Shown here piece after piece: positions 1 through 7,072 of a stretch of DNA of 10,988 bases. The notes beneath the pieces are model-generated. The model saw only the letters and a program-made list of their open reading frames with translations, did no database searches and was not told where the DNA came from. Positions within the stretch are counted from its first letter, which is position 1. Each line of letters begins with the position of its first letter. Made by a program: the position numbers and the translations under genes. The stretch is from assembly GCA_035532075.1 (NCBI GenBank), contig DATKRV010000066.1, positions 1 to 10,988 of the forward strand, given 5' to 3'. The DNA is from CAIVND01 sp035532075. Lineage in GTDB: Bacteria; Actinomycetota; Acidimicrobiia; Acidimicrobiales; Bog-793.

Positions 1-61
1 CAACTGGGTTGTGCGTCCGGTGCCGGTGAAGAACTTCATCGTTGGAGATCCGATGAGATAA
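1..61 (+). CDS. C-terminal end of an unidentified protein (5' partial)
   Basis: Reading from base 2, the plus strand gives NWVVRPVPVKNFIVGDPMR and then a TAA stop at 59-61. The composition is protein-like: hydrophobic and charged residues alternate, and codons are mostly G/C-ended. The frame enters from outside the window, so this is the last 19 codons of an upstream gene. I do not recognise the family from so short a tail. It points the same way as the first transporter and the oxidoreductase genes further right, but the minus-strand antiporter separates it from them, so it is not in one operon with them. Confidence 0.45.
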   Translation, partial: NWVVRPVPVKNFIVGDPMR

Positions 62-649
62 CAGGCTGCTCGGGACGCATCAGTTACCTTGATCCCCGTG
101 ACGGCGGTGCCCGCGGCAGAGCTCGCACCGTAATACGCAAAATGCAGCTGCCTGACGTTACAAATCGGAGCGGACATCGGTTTGGTGACCGCCGAGCTGA
201 GCGCGGTGCCCGAGCTCCTTCGCGCGATCGTGGCACTCGCGACCGTTACGACCCTGAGCACCAGCAGAGGCGCCGTAGCCACGAAGAGGAGCCGCCGTGT
301 CCGAACACTGCAGTTGGTCTCGTTCATCGAACGTGATCACTCATCGTTCTTCCTCGAATCCCTGATTCTCGATCGCAATTCACAAATATCGCACAGCCGA
401 ACCCGCTCTCTCGATTCCTCGATGCACTTGCGAAAAAAGGCTAATTCTGGTCACGACATCAAGCACCGCCGCCATCGAATCACGCCACCCGTCCAGCTCG
501 CGACAGCGTTCTGATCACTCCGGAACACTTCTCGCCGCATCGTTGCCCCCTTCGTAGATGTCCACGATCACCCGCACGCACGCAGTCCGAGGTCGCGCAG
601 CTAGTAAGCGTAATTTTCTCAAATCCTCCCGTCCACAAGGTTTCCGCGG
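62..649. other. Intergenic stretch with no supportable gene
   Basis: The longest open frame here is a TTG-started plus-strand frame at 182-514 (110 codons). It has a low-complexity basic, Ser/Arg-rich translation that resembles no family I know and no convincing ribosome binding site. The region lies between the stop of the left partial gene and the stop of the minus-strand antiporter, so it is a convergent 3'-3' gap where promoters are not expected. A small GAATC/GATTC inverted repeat with a 3-base gap lies at 356-368. No clear hairpin followed by a T-run is visible as a terminator. Confidence 0.5.
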
Positions 650-1612
650 TCAACCGACGAACAGCGCCGCGACGATAAAGAGCGGATAGCACGCGAGCAG
701 AACCACGGCAGCCCTTCGACCGAGATACCTACCGGGCCAACCAAGAACGATCACGAGCAGGAGCGAGCCAAGCATGATCATCCCGGGAAGTCGTAACCGC
801 GTCGCATCCGAGACCGAGAGTGGACGAACGAGCGCAGCCGCACCAAGCGTCATCGTCGCGTTGTACGCAAACGACCCAACCACTGCTGCAACGGCGGCTT
901 CGCTCGCTCCCCGGCGTGACGTGGACCACGCCAGAACAACGAGCTCAAATGCTGTCGCAAAACCGAGGATCGTCAGTCCGACCCGCGTTTGAGCATCCTG
1001 AACCTGAACGAGATGGCGGATTCCCTCAACGAGCAAAAGGCCGCCGCCTGCCATTGCCAAAACTCCGAATACAACAAGACTGATGTCCCTTCCAACTTGA
1101 CGATCCGTTACCGTGCCGCGCAACTCTTTCGCCGCCTCCAGCTCCTCGGCCTCTCCAATCGCGGGCGGCGCGCCCTCGAGTCTCCAGATCACCGCGATAT
1201 AGCAAAAGTAGAGCGCGACCAGAACCGCTCCTTCGAGGCGACTGACGTGTCCTCCCCAGACGTAAGCCACGCAAACCGCGCCAACTGGAAGGCCGAACAG
1301 CCCATACCAACGGACACGTACCCCAAAGGGAAGCGGCGAGATCCATGCGCCGACCCCGAGCGCAACGAGGCACATCGCTGCGTTTGCCCCAATGACATCA
1401 CCGAATGCAAGCGCCGGCGCATGTCGAGCGCTTGCGATCATGCCTGTGGCAAGTTCTTCCGGTTCAGCTCCAGCGAGCAAGAGAGCGAGAGCGAATGCGC
1501 TGACACCAAGTGCGACGGCCGCTCTGCTCAAGTGCTCGGCGAACTCCTCGGCGCCCCAAACAATCACGCCGACTCCGACGGTCGACGCCAGAACCCAACC
1601 GAAGCTCGCCAT
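650..1612 (-). CDS. CaCA-family cation/Ca2+ antiporter (sodium/calcium exchanger-like membrane protein)
   Basis: This 320-residue, very hydrophobic protein shows the two-repeat layout of the Ca2+:cation antiporter superfamily (YrbG/ChaA-like). The alpha-1 repeat has the acidic motif AGAEPEE at residues 47-53 and GDVIGAN at 71-77. The alpha-2 repeat has GFATAFE at 217-223 and VVGSFAYN at 244-251. The acidic residues and the G-S/A-N pattern are those expected to bind the ion. A hydrophilic loop rich in Glu and Arg (about 148-175) joins the halves, and about ten membrane segments are apparent. The ATG start (1610-1612) is preceded by AGGA seven bases upstream; the stop is TGA at 650-652. By family, it would exchange Ca2+ or a similar cation for Na+ or H+ across the inner membrane. 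It runs opposite to the neighbouring genes and is probably unrelated to the catabolic genes. Ion specificity cannot be told. Confidence 0.85.
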   Translation of the reverse strand: MASFGWVLASTVGVGVIVWGAEEFAEHLSRAAVALGVSAFALALLLAGAEPEELATGMIASARHAPALAFGDVIGANAAMCLVALGVGAWISPLPFGVRVRWYGLFGLPVGAVCVAYVWGGHVSRLEGAVLVALYFCYIAVIWRLEGAPPAIGEAEELEAAKELRGTVTDRQVGRDISLVVFGVLAMAGGGLLLVEGIRHLVQVQDAQTRVGLTILGFATAFELVVLAWSTSRRGASEAAVAAVVGSFAYNATMTLGAAALVRPLSVSDATRLRLPGMIMLGSLLLVIVLGWPGRYLGRRAAVVLLACYPLFIVAALFVG

Positions 1613-1957
1613 CAGGGTTTCCTATCGTGCTGTTGCTTCTCTCGTCAAGAGCGCTCAGGTTTACGCGCTGGGTGAGCGATGGCGCTCCAGTCCGTCGACA
1701 ACGCGCCACCACCGTCTTTTGAAAGATCCGACTCGCCGTGCACCTTCTTTTCGCGCAGATCAGCCATGATCACAGCCCCTCCGTCGAGGCGCATCTGACG
1801 CAAATGCAATCGATGATCCATATCGTGTCAGATGCTCGTTGCGAGCGACGCGATATCACGGGGCGCCATCCTGTTGTCCTATTTCGCTAATCTCCCGCAA
1901 ACCGATGATAGTGTCCGCCCGATGAGTACTTAGCGTTGCGAACGACGGGAGCGGTCG
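1613..1957. other. Divergent intergenic region between antiporter and first MFS gene
   Basis: Both flanking genes start here and read outward, so both promoters should lie in these 345 bases. The only structure I can point to is a small perfect hairpin, GCTCG-TTG-CGAGC, at 1834-1846. No convincing -35/-10 pair and no tRNA or riboswitch pattern was seen. Confidence 0.4.
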
Positions 1958-3298
1958 GTGGGAGATCGGTCAGTAGGAGGACATTTGGCGACGCGAGAGA
2001 TGGCGCTCTCAAAGGGCCAAGAAAACAAATGGCAGAAAGGGGACCGCGAGCAGCTCGCTGTGGTGGCATTCTCGCACGCCATCCAGCATTCATATATTGG
2101 AGTGCTCGGTATTGTCTACCCCTTCGCGCTGGTCAGCTTTCACTCGTCATACGCGGTACTTGGTGGAATCCTCGGCGTGGCCGGTGTGCTCGGTGGACTC
2201 CTCCAGGGCACCGCGGTTCTCGTCAAGCGGATCTCTTCCCGAGTCCTCCTCGGAGGGCAGAACCTCGGCATGGCACTGGTGAGTGTGCTCGGAGCCATCT
2301 CTCCCGGCATCGCCGTATTCGGGGCGGTCCGCGTCCTCGGAAATTTGGTGAGCTGGCCCCAGCACCCGGTGGGTGCCGCGCATCTGGTCGAAAGAATGCC
2401 GAACCGGCGAGGCTTTGCGTTGGCAGTGCACACCACTGGCGGCAACATCGGAACCCTCCTCGCTCCCCTCGCGGCGGCCGCGGTCATTACTGCATTTAGC
2501 TGGCGCTGGGCACTCGCCGGTGCAGGAATCGTCATGGCGCTTTGCTCAGTTGTGACCTGGACACGCGTGAAGGCTCCCCCGGTTGTGCCGGCAACTCCGG
2601 ATACCGAAAGGACTCTGCCAGATTCGTTGCCAGATTCGGCCAATGCGCGCGCAGGGATGCATTCGGAGGAGCCGGTCCCCGTCGCCGCCCCGGTTTCGCT
2701 GCGTCAGGCACTTCGCCGCCGCAAGGCGATTGCCGTATTGATCGCAGGTGCAGTCTCTGGTGCAGGTCGTGGCGTTGGCGTTCTCACCACGTTCATTCCT
2801 GCCTACCTGCGAATAGGTCTCCACCAGCCTGCGTTGACCGTCGGAGCGATCACGGCCGTAGTCGCGACAGGAGCCGTTTTTGGTCCTGTCCTTGGCGGCC
2901 ACATCTCCGACCGACTAGGGCGCTCTTTTGTCCTCTACATTCTCTATGGCCTTGGTGCCTGTGCCCTGGTGGGATTTGTACTCGTCGGCAATGACTTGCT
3001 TGCCCTGGGTTTCATCGGCCTTGCGGTCGGAGTCTTTTCATACTCCGAGCAACCTCTTCGGCAGGCCCTTTTTTCCGACTCGATGCAGGGGGTGTCCCCA
3101 CGCCAAGCATTCGGCGCCTATTTCGCGATATCCCAGTCGATCGGAGCGGTCTGGATAACGATTCTCGGAGTGCTCGTCACCACCTCCGGATTTCGGGCCA
3201 CGTTCCTCACGATGGCCGGATCGTTTATCGTCGCCGGATCGATAATCTTCTTCGGCTGTCACCGAGAGACGGCCCCACCTGTTGCGGTTGGGTCGTGA
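1958..3298 (+). CDS. MFS transporter (FSR/fosmidomycin-resistance-like architecture)
   Basis: This is a 446-residue polytopic protein with about 12 hydrophobic segments in two halves, joined by a hydrophilic Pro/Ser/Glu-rich loop (about 205-250), as in the Major Facilitator Superfamily. The conserved loop motif GHISDRLGRS at residues 314-323, between two C-half helices, is a good match to MFS motif A. The N-terminal HAIQHSYIGVLGIVYP stretch (40-55) recalls the first helix of FSR-type exporters. The start is uncertain: GTG 1958 has GGGAG six bases upstream, TTG 1985 has a perfect AGGAGG but only four bases away, and ATG 2000 is too far from either. The stop is TGA. It probably moves an organic acid or related small molecule using the proton gradient; substrate and direction cannot be read. 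The following oxidoreductase is 400 bp away, so they need not be co-transcribed. Confidence 0.85.
   Translation: MGDRSVGGHLATREMALSKGQENKWQKGDREQLAVVAFSHAIQHSYIGVLGIVYPFALVSFHSSYAVLGGILGVAGVLGGLLQGTAVLVKRISSRVLLGGQNLGMALVSVLGAISPGIAVFGAVRVLGNLVSWPQHPVGAAHLVERMPNRRGFALAVHTTGGNIGTLLAPLAAAAVITAFSWRWALAGAGIVMALCSVVTWTRVKAPPVVPATPDTERTLPDSLPDSANARAGMHSEEPVPVAAPVSLRQALRRRKAIAVLIAGAVSGAGRGVGVLTTFIPAYLRIGLHQPALTVGAITAVVATGAVFGPVLGGHISDRLGRSFVLYILYGLGACALVGFVLVGNDLLALGFIGLAVGVFSYSEQPLRQALFSDSMQGVSPRQAFGAYFAISQSIGAVWITILGVLVTTSGFRATFLTMAGSFIVAGSIIFFGCHRETAPPVAVGS
1975..1980 (+). promoter_or_regulatory. AGGAGG ribosome-binding site inside the N-terminus of the MFS gene
   Basis: A perfect AGGAGG lies in frame within the first codons of the GTG-started reading. 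It sits four bases before TTG 1985, which would begin a 437-residue protein reading MATREMALSKGQ. The spacing is on the short side. Its presence makes the 27-base-shorter protein a serious alternative. Confidence 0.45.
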
Positions 3299-3484
3299 AT
3301 ACCTCTCGACGTAGTACTGCGGAGTTGTTTTGCGGCGGATTATTTCGATTCATCACCATGAAGATCTTGCCTCCGCGGTCGGTGCAGTCAACGTTGAAAT
3401 GCACGCGTCCGCAATCCCTCCTTTGGAGGTGGCAGTTTCGGTGAAGTCGTGGGTTACGGAACTTCGCAGGCACAAAACGTGCAC

Positions 3485-3506
3485 CTTTCTCTCAGTGCCG
3501 AGAAAG
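3485..3506. repeat. 7-bp inverted repeat (hairpin) downstream of MFS gene
   Basis: CTTTCTC at 3485-3491 is the exact reverse complement of GAGAAAG at 3500-3506, with an 8-base loop. It is followed within a few bases by a second, weaker GAAGA/TCTTC pair. There is no downstream T-run, so a Rho-independent terminator is not supported; it could be a weak processing or pause hairpin. Confidence 0.35.
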
Positions 3507-3593
3507 AGAAGACTGTGGGCTCTTCAGATTGAGTGAATATTCGCGGTACAGAGCATGATTTTTATATGTCACCACGTGATTGATCGGTTGCGC

Positions 3594-3608
3594 ACTGTTC
3601 AAAACAGT
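3594..3608. promoter_or_regulatory. Candidate operator: ACTGTT-CAA-AACAGT palindrome
   Basis: A perfect 6-base inverted repeat with a 3-base centre makes a 15-base palindrome, a common shape for TetR, MarR or GntR dimer sites. It lies about 90-100 bases before the expected start of the first ornithine cyclodeaminase-like gene. The core CTGTT/AACAG also occurs, in the opposite arrangement, in the longer palindrome at 7073-7099. No regulator gene is in the window, so the assignment is inference. Confidence 0.35.
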
Positions 3609-3685
3609 CCTCCGGCGCGGTATCGTAAACCCGCACCTGATTACATTTTCCAATATAAGTAACGTGGTCGACAGGACCGACCCTT

Positions 3686-3690
3686 GGAGG
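3686..3690 (+). promoter_or_regulatory. GGAGG ribosome-binding site of the interrupted oxidoreductase gene
   Basis: GGAGG lies just before the point where homology to the intact paralogue begins. It is 4 bases from GTA 3695 (the codon that aligns with the paralogue's GTG start), 7 from ATC 3698 and 13 from TTG 3704. A good site with no good start codon at the right distance suggests that the start codon has been lost. Confidence 0.5.
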
Positions 3691-3694
3691 GCCC

Positions 3695-3784
3695 GTAATC
3701 TTTTTGAGTAATGCGGACATTGCGGAACTGCTCGACATGAAGACGACACTCGAGGCACTCCAACTCGGCTACCGCGATCTCTAG
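3695..3784 (+). pseudogene. N-terminal fragment of ornithine cyclodeaminase-like gene, ended by in-frame TAG
   Basis: In the same frame as the following gene, 3695-3781 translates to VIFLSNADIAELLDMK followed by TTLEALQLGYRDL, and then TAG at 3782-3784. This is clearly the family N-terminus. It aligns without gaps to the first 29 residues of the intact paralogue at 7652: AELL matches AELL, and GYRDL matches ESYVDL. The amber codon falls where the paralogue has an alanine. Beyond it the alignment continues at once in the same frame, so there is one nonsense codon and no frameshift. The codon aligned with the paralogue's GTG start is GTA here; the nearest usable start is TTG 3704 (MSNADIAELL). 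The fragment alone could not fold into an enzyme. Confidence 0.75.
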
Positions 3785-4786
3785 GTGGGCGATGCAGCGT
3801 ATGTCCCGAGGGTCGACATCTATGCCCCGAACACCAATCTCGACGAATACTACCGGTGGGGTAGCATGACCAGTGTCAGCAGAAGCAACGGCGTGGTCGC
3901 GGTGCGGATCAAGTCGGGCGTGCTGTCATGGCCGAGTGGTCAGACACAGGAGAAGTACTGCGTAGAGCCCGGCCTGTACTCAGGAATCATCCTTGCTTAT
4001 TCGATCGAGAACGGCGAGCCCCTCGCGCTCATGCAGGACGGCTATCTCCAACATATGCGAGTCGGAGGAACCGCTGGAATCGGCACGGATCATCTCGCCC
4101 GGAGAGACTCGCGCCGTCTCGGTATCCTCGGTTCGGGAGGAATGGCACGCACCTACCTCGATTCGATTCGCCACGTTCGCGAGCTCGACCAGGTCTCGGT
4201 CTTCAGTCCAACGGCCGCTCATCGCGAAGCATTTGCACGCGAGGTCACGTCACGCTATTCCATCAACGTTGAGGCCGTCAACACCGCAGAGGAGGCTGTT
4301 CGCGACATGGACATCGTGGCGACCTGCACTGACTCGATCGTACCCACATTCGAGGGCGGATGGCTTGCACCGGGCACTCACATCGTGACGCTCAGCAACA
4401 AAGAGATCGGGGGGAAGGTCCTCGAAAAAGCCGATGTAATCATCGAGTCGGGTTATCCGACTCTCGTCGGGGAGAGCGAGCCCGGAATGACTCACGAGGT
4501 CGTCGGTGCGATCGCCTCCTACGTGATCGGCCAACCCGACGAACGAGCCCGTGTGCCGCGCAGCTCTCGAGTGCATAGAAGCGCTTTCCCGGTACTCTTT
4601 CCCTACGGCGATCCCGAAGGAACGCGAGGGCGCACCTCCGAGGAGCAGGTGACGCTCTTTTTCAACAATGGTACCCAAGGACTGCAGTTCGCATCGGTGG
4701 CTGGAAGCGTCTATCGCCTGGCAACCGAAAAGAGGTTCGGCGCCTCAATCCCTCTCGATTGGTTCTTACAAGACATTCGGGATTAA
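3785..4786 (+). CDS. Ornithine cyclodeaminase/mu-crystallin-family oxidoreductase, body only (N-terminus cut by TAG)
   Basis: The open frame gives 333 residues starting at GTG 3785, directly after TAG. Family signatures: PRVD (8-11), RIKS (about 42-45), TQEKYC (about 54-59), GEPLALMQDGYLQHMR (about 77-92), the nucleotide-binding GSGGMA (about 117-122) and the end IPLDWFLQDIRD. VFSPT after the second strand has no acidic residue, which hints at NADP(H). The family includes ornithine cyclodeaminase, alanine dehydrogenase and imine/ketimine reductases; the exact reaction is unknown. Where the intact paralogue has IGGRPD with the presumed catalytic Asp, this one has LSNKEIGG, so its chemistry may differ. 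With readthrough the full protein would be about 360 residues, against 367 for the paralogue. Codons remain well biased to G/C third positions and there is no other lesion, so any inactivation is recent. No ribosome binding site precedes GTG 3785. Confidence 0.7.
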   Translation: MGDAAYVPRVDIYAPNTNLDEYYRWGSMTSVSRSNGVVAVRIKSGVLSWPSGQTQEKYCVEPGLYSGIILAYSIENGEPLALMQDGYLQHMRVGGTAGIGTDHLARRDSRRLGILGSGGMARTYLDSIRHVRELDQVSVFSPTAAHREAFAREVTSRYSINVEAVNTAEEAVRDMDIVATCTDSIVPTFEGGWLAPGTHIVTLSNKEIGGKVLEKADVIIESGYPTLVGESEPGMTHEVVGAIASYVIGQPDERARVPRSSRVHRSAFPVLFPYGDPEGTRGRTSEEQVTLFFNNGTQGLQFASVAGSVYRLATEKRFGASIPLDWFLQDIRD

Positions 4787-4906
4787 ACGACTCCTTCGAG
4801 GCTGCTGTCGCTCAGGTCGACTGGACGAGGTCACAATCATCTCGGATGTTTCAGCTCCAAGCCATTGATCGCTCGCGATCGGCCAGTTACAGGTGCCATT
4901 GCCAAA

Positions 4907-4943
4907 CACCAGTCTCTGCCCTTCCATCGGGCTGCGACTGGTG
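4907..4943. terminator. Two-segment hairpin (8 bp + 4 bp), possible terminator or structured RNA
   Basis: CACCAGTC at 4907-4914 pairs perfectly with GACTGGTG at 4936-4943. Inside, after a symmetrical 3-base internal loop, GCCC (4918-4921) pairs with GGGC (4929-4932) around a 7-base loop. It begins about 120 bases after the upstream gene's TAA. Neither strand has a proper T-run after it (the minus strand has only TTT), so a classic Rho-independent terminator is not proved. Confidence 0.35.
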
Positions 4944-5342
4944 ACCGGACTCTGGAGACAACAGACCCGTTTCGCTGATGGGCCCAAGAAACAGATGAGG
5001 ACACGCGCGTACGGTCACACGATCGTCCCCGGCGCATCTGGCGATTAACGATATGCGTTAGGACGATTCGTTCGAGACATGGATTCTCGCGCTCTTTCCT
5101 TTGGCAATTCGACCCCGTGCGCATTGGTTACGGTGCTGAGTTGCACATGTGCCAGGGACGAGGTCCATTGTGGCATTGACCTCTGCGGCCAAGGGCACAG
5201 ACCAGTGCTCACTCCCGCGCCCGCCCGGTTGTGTCATAGAAGAGGTGTTACTGCATGGTCTCTTGACGCAACTCTGAGTTCGAGCAACAGGTTTCGCGCG
5301 TAAGCGGCCGTGTTCATTCTGAATGCCCCCTTTGTCCTACAA

Positions 5343-5359
5343 TACCTTTCGTCAAGGTA
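5343..5359. repeat. 6-bp inverted repeat TACCTT/AAGGTA
   Basis: TACCTT at 5343-5348 is the reverse complement of AAGGTA at 5354-5359, with a 5-base loop. It lies in the convergent gap about 160 bases beyond the MFS stop on the minus strand. Its function is unknown; it could be a weak hairpin. Confidence 0.3.
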
Positions 5360-5436
5360 AAACCTCCCGGGACCAAGATGACGTTCGCGGCGCGAGACCT
5401 CGTCTTGGCATCAGCGACAAAGGCGTCGCAAAATTG

Positions 5437-5538
5437 TTACGGTGTTGCTGAACGATCCGGGTCGGTGACAGAAGAACCCGGGCGAAAGACGACACATCTC
5501 AACCAATGCGAGATCTCGGCTAATTACGGTGTTGCTGA
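5437..5538. repeat. 15-base direct repeat bracketing the 3' end of the MFS gene
   Basis: TTACGGTGTTGCTGA occurs exactly at 5437-5451 and again at 5524-5538, offset 87 bases. The right copy encodes the last residues of the minus-strand MFS protein (QQHR) and the left copy lies past its TAG stop. The 87-base offset is a multiple of three. The flanking bases do not match, so identity is limited to the 15 bases. Confidence 0.6.
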
Positions 5539-6929
5539 GAGCGGGAGATTTGACGGTCGAAGTCCTTTTTTCCCGTATCGAGCTTGTCGATCTGTTCGAG
5601 TGAAGTGCCGACCGGATAACGCCCGATTGTCCGGTAACCGGGGTAACAGGCCGCGACGAGGGCAACGAAAGCGGCAACGATCGCGCCGGCTCCAAGCAGT
5701 GTGACTGTCACGCCGATCTCGTCACCGATCGCACCCATCGGCATCACCGAGATCGGCCGAATCGATTGGGCGATCATATACACGCCCATCACCCGTCCAT
5801 AGTGACCAGGCTCAGTATTCATCATGATCATGCTCGAGTTGAGCGCCTGGTATGCGTCACCTGTCAGGCCCGCAATGAAAAGGAAAGGAATGGCGAAGGC
5901 GAGTTCGTCGCGTTGGGCAAAGACTGCGAAACCAGCAAGGGCCAATCCGAAACTGACCCCAAGCACAAGTTGCATCGTCGCCTTCTTCTCGTAGCGCGCA
6001 AGCGAAGCGACGAGGAGCGTCCCGACGAGCGAGCCAACCCCTCCTATGCTCAACAGCAAGCCGAGCAGTTTCGACCCGCCGTGCAGGGTACCGTCCGCGA
6101 CTGCTGGCATGAGGTTGATGTATGGCATCCCGAGCGCGAGAGGCACGAAACCGAGGCTTATCAGGGCGAGAAGCGCAGGTCTCCTTCGCACATATGTAAA
6201 GCCTTCGCGAATGCTTGCAGACATCGTCTGACGCGCGCTTGTCGGCGCGCCCGGGTCTTTGACGCGCCGCGTGGAGAAAGCCACCCAAACCCAGCATCCA
6301 GCGATGAAAAAGAACGTTCCGCCAAGTCCAAAGTGTGGAGTCGCGATCAGTAGACCTGCTATTGCCGGGCCCGCGACCCGGGTCATGTTCATCCCTGCGT
6401 TGTTTAACGCGACGGCATTTGAAAGCAGGTGGCTCGTTCCGACGATCTGCGGCGTGTAGGCCTGGCGGGCTGGCATCATCAGGGCGAAGGCGACCCCCTG
6501 GAGGAGACCAAGCAGAACAAGCAGGATAACTGTCAGCTGGCCGGTGATATAAAGCACGCCGGTCAACAAGCTGAGAAGCGACATCGCGTAGCTTGTCCGT
6601 GTGATGACCCCTCGCTTGTCAAAACGATCCGCAAGCCAGCCGCCAACCGGCGAGAGCACAATGCGTGGCAGACCCGCCGCCAACGTGACGAGCCCGATTG
6701 CAAATGCGCTTCCCGTAAGTCGGTAGGCGAGGTAGCCTCGTGCCACCTGTTGGAATTGCATGCCGGACCACGATCCCATGAAACCAAACCAAAGAACACG
6801 GAAATCGCGCACCTTCAGCGATTCGAAGGTGGTATCGCGAAGACGTCGGAGAGATCCTCCCCGAGGTGCTGTTATTTCTGGTGCGCCCGTGTCCACACGT
6901 TCATCGACGATTGGATCATTCGCGACCAT
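5520..6929 (-). CDS. MFS transporter, EntS-like (MFS_3) 12-helix exporter
   Basis: This 469-residue protein has about 12 membrane helices. The N-terminus (about 1-40) is hydrophilic and predicted cytoplasmic. KVRDFRVLWFGFMGSWSGMQ at about 39-58 is the typical opening of EntS/YbdA-like exporters: a charged lead-in, then helix 1. MFS motif A is well kept as GGWLADRFDKR at 96-106. The central loop (about RRVKDPGAPTSARQ) precedes RRRPALLALISLGF, which begins helix 7. Known members export siderophores or drugs, so export of a metabolite is the likeliest role; the substrate is not visible. The ATG start is at 6927-6929 with no strong ribosome binding site just upstream, and a GTG eleven codons in is an alternative. 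The stop is TAG, which shows that TAG works as a terminator in this genome. The C-terminus is a short basic, Gln-rich tail overlapping a 15-base direct repeat. Confidence 0.88.
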   Translation of the reverse strand: MVANDPIVDERVDTGAPEITAPRGGSLRRLRDTTFESLKVRDFRVLWFGFMGSWSGMQFQQVARGYLAYRLTGSAFAIGLVTLAAGLPRIVLSPVGGWLADRFDKRGVITRTSYAMSLLSLLTGVLYITGQLTVILLVLLGLLQGVAFALMMPARQAYTPQIVGTSHLLSNAVALNNAGMNMTRVAGPAIAGLLIATPHFGLGGTFFFIAGCWVWVAFSTRRVKDPGAPTSARQTMSASIREGFTYVRRRPALLALISLGFVPLALGMPYINLMPAVADGTLHGGSKLLGLLLSIGGVGSLVGTLLVASLARYEKKATMQLVLGVSFGLALAGFAVFAQRDELAFAIPFLFIAGLTGDAYQALNSSMIMMNTEPGHYGRVMGVYMIAQSIRPISVMPMGAIGDEIGVTVTLLGAGAIVAAFVALVAACYPGYRTIGRYPVGTSLEQIDKLDTGKKDFDRQISRSQQHRN

Positions 6930-7072
6930 TTGTGTTTCTGGGGCTCTGTCCCTGCTGGAGGGGCGACGAGGAATGAACGGTCTTTGACGACTCAGCGCGA
7001 CAAACCATCCCTTCTTTGCAAACGTTGTGGATGCACTAAATACTTAGACTAACAAAATAGATTCTCGTGTGA

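Larger units (their letters stand above)
3299..3694. other. Intergenic region upstream of the interrupted oxidoreductase gene
   Basis: No supportable gene lies here. Structures seen: an inverted repeat CTTTCTC/GAGAAAG (3485-3491 and 3500-3506) with an 8-base loop and no T-run, about 190 bases after the MFS stop; a TCAC/GTGA repeat at 3569-3579; and a tight ACTGTT/AACAGT palindrome at 3594-3608. From about 3540 the stretch is visibly AT-richer than its surroundings, as expected for a promoter region. Confidence 0.45.
4787..5519. other. Convergent 3'-3' gap with hairpins and a direct repeat, no gene recognised
   Basis: This 733-base gap lies between the stop of the interrupted oxidoreductase and the stop of the minus-strand MFS gene. 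The translations are all short and low in similarity to anything I know. It contains a 14-base palindrome GATCGC-TC-GCGATC (4867-4880), a large two-part hairpin (4907-4943), TAACG-atatg-CGTTA (5046-5060), TACCTT-tcgtc-AAGGTA (5343-5359), and one copy of a 15-base direct repeat (5437-5451). Such length is unusual for a convergent gap and suggests eroded sequence. Confidence 0.45.

Noticed and set aside
182..514. 110-codon TTG-started plus-strand open frame
   Set aside because: Basic, Ser/Arg-rich translation with no family resemblance, no ribosome-binding site, and overlap with opposing frames; most likely chance.
989..1675. 228-codon plus-strand open frame opposite the antiporter
   Set aside because: It is the complement of a strongly supported membrane protein with clear CaCA motifs; its translation is hydrophilic and Arg/Ser-rich, as antisense shadows usually are.
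2140..2643. 167-codon minus-strand open frame opposite the first MFS gene
   Set aside because: It is a shadow of the MFS coding sequence; the plus-strand frame has membrane helices and motif A.
3654..3659. TATAAG as a -10 promoter box for the interrupted gene
   Set aside because: No matching -35 element at 16 to 18 bases upstream (the position reads CCGCAC), so the pair is not supported.
3782..3784. Pyrrolysine or genome-wide amber recoding as the explanation for TAG
   Set aside because: The exporter gene uses TAG as its own stop, there is no pyl gene or downstream insertion element recognised in the window, and the paralogue has an ordinary Ala here; recoding is left open only as a gene-specific possibility.
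5338..5343. TACAAT as a -10 box in the convergent gap
   Set aside because: No acceptable -35 box at the right spacing and no gene downstream on that strand.
5766..6353. 195-codon plus-strand open frame opposite the EntS-like exporter
   Set aside because: Highly charged low-complexity translation over a convincing minus-strand transporter; antisense shadow.
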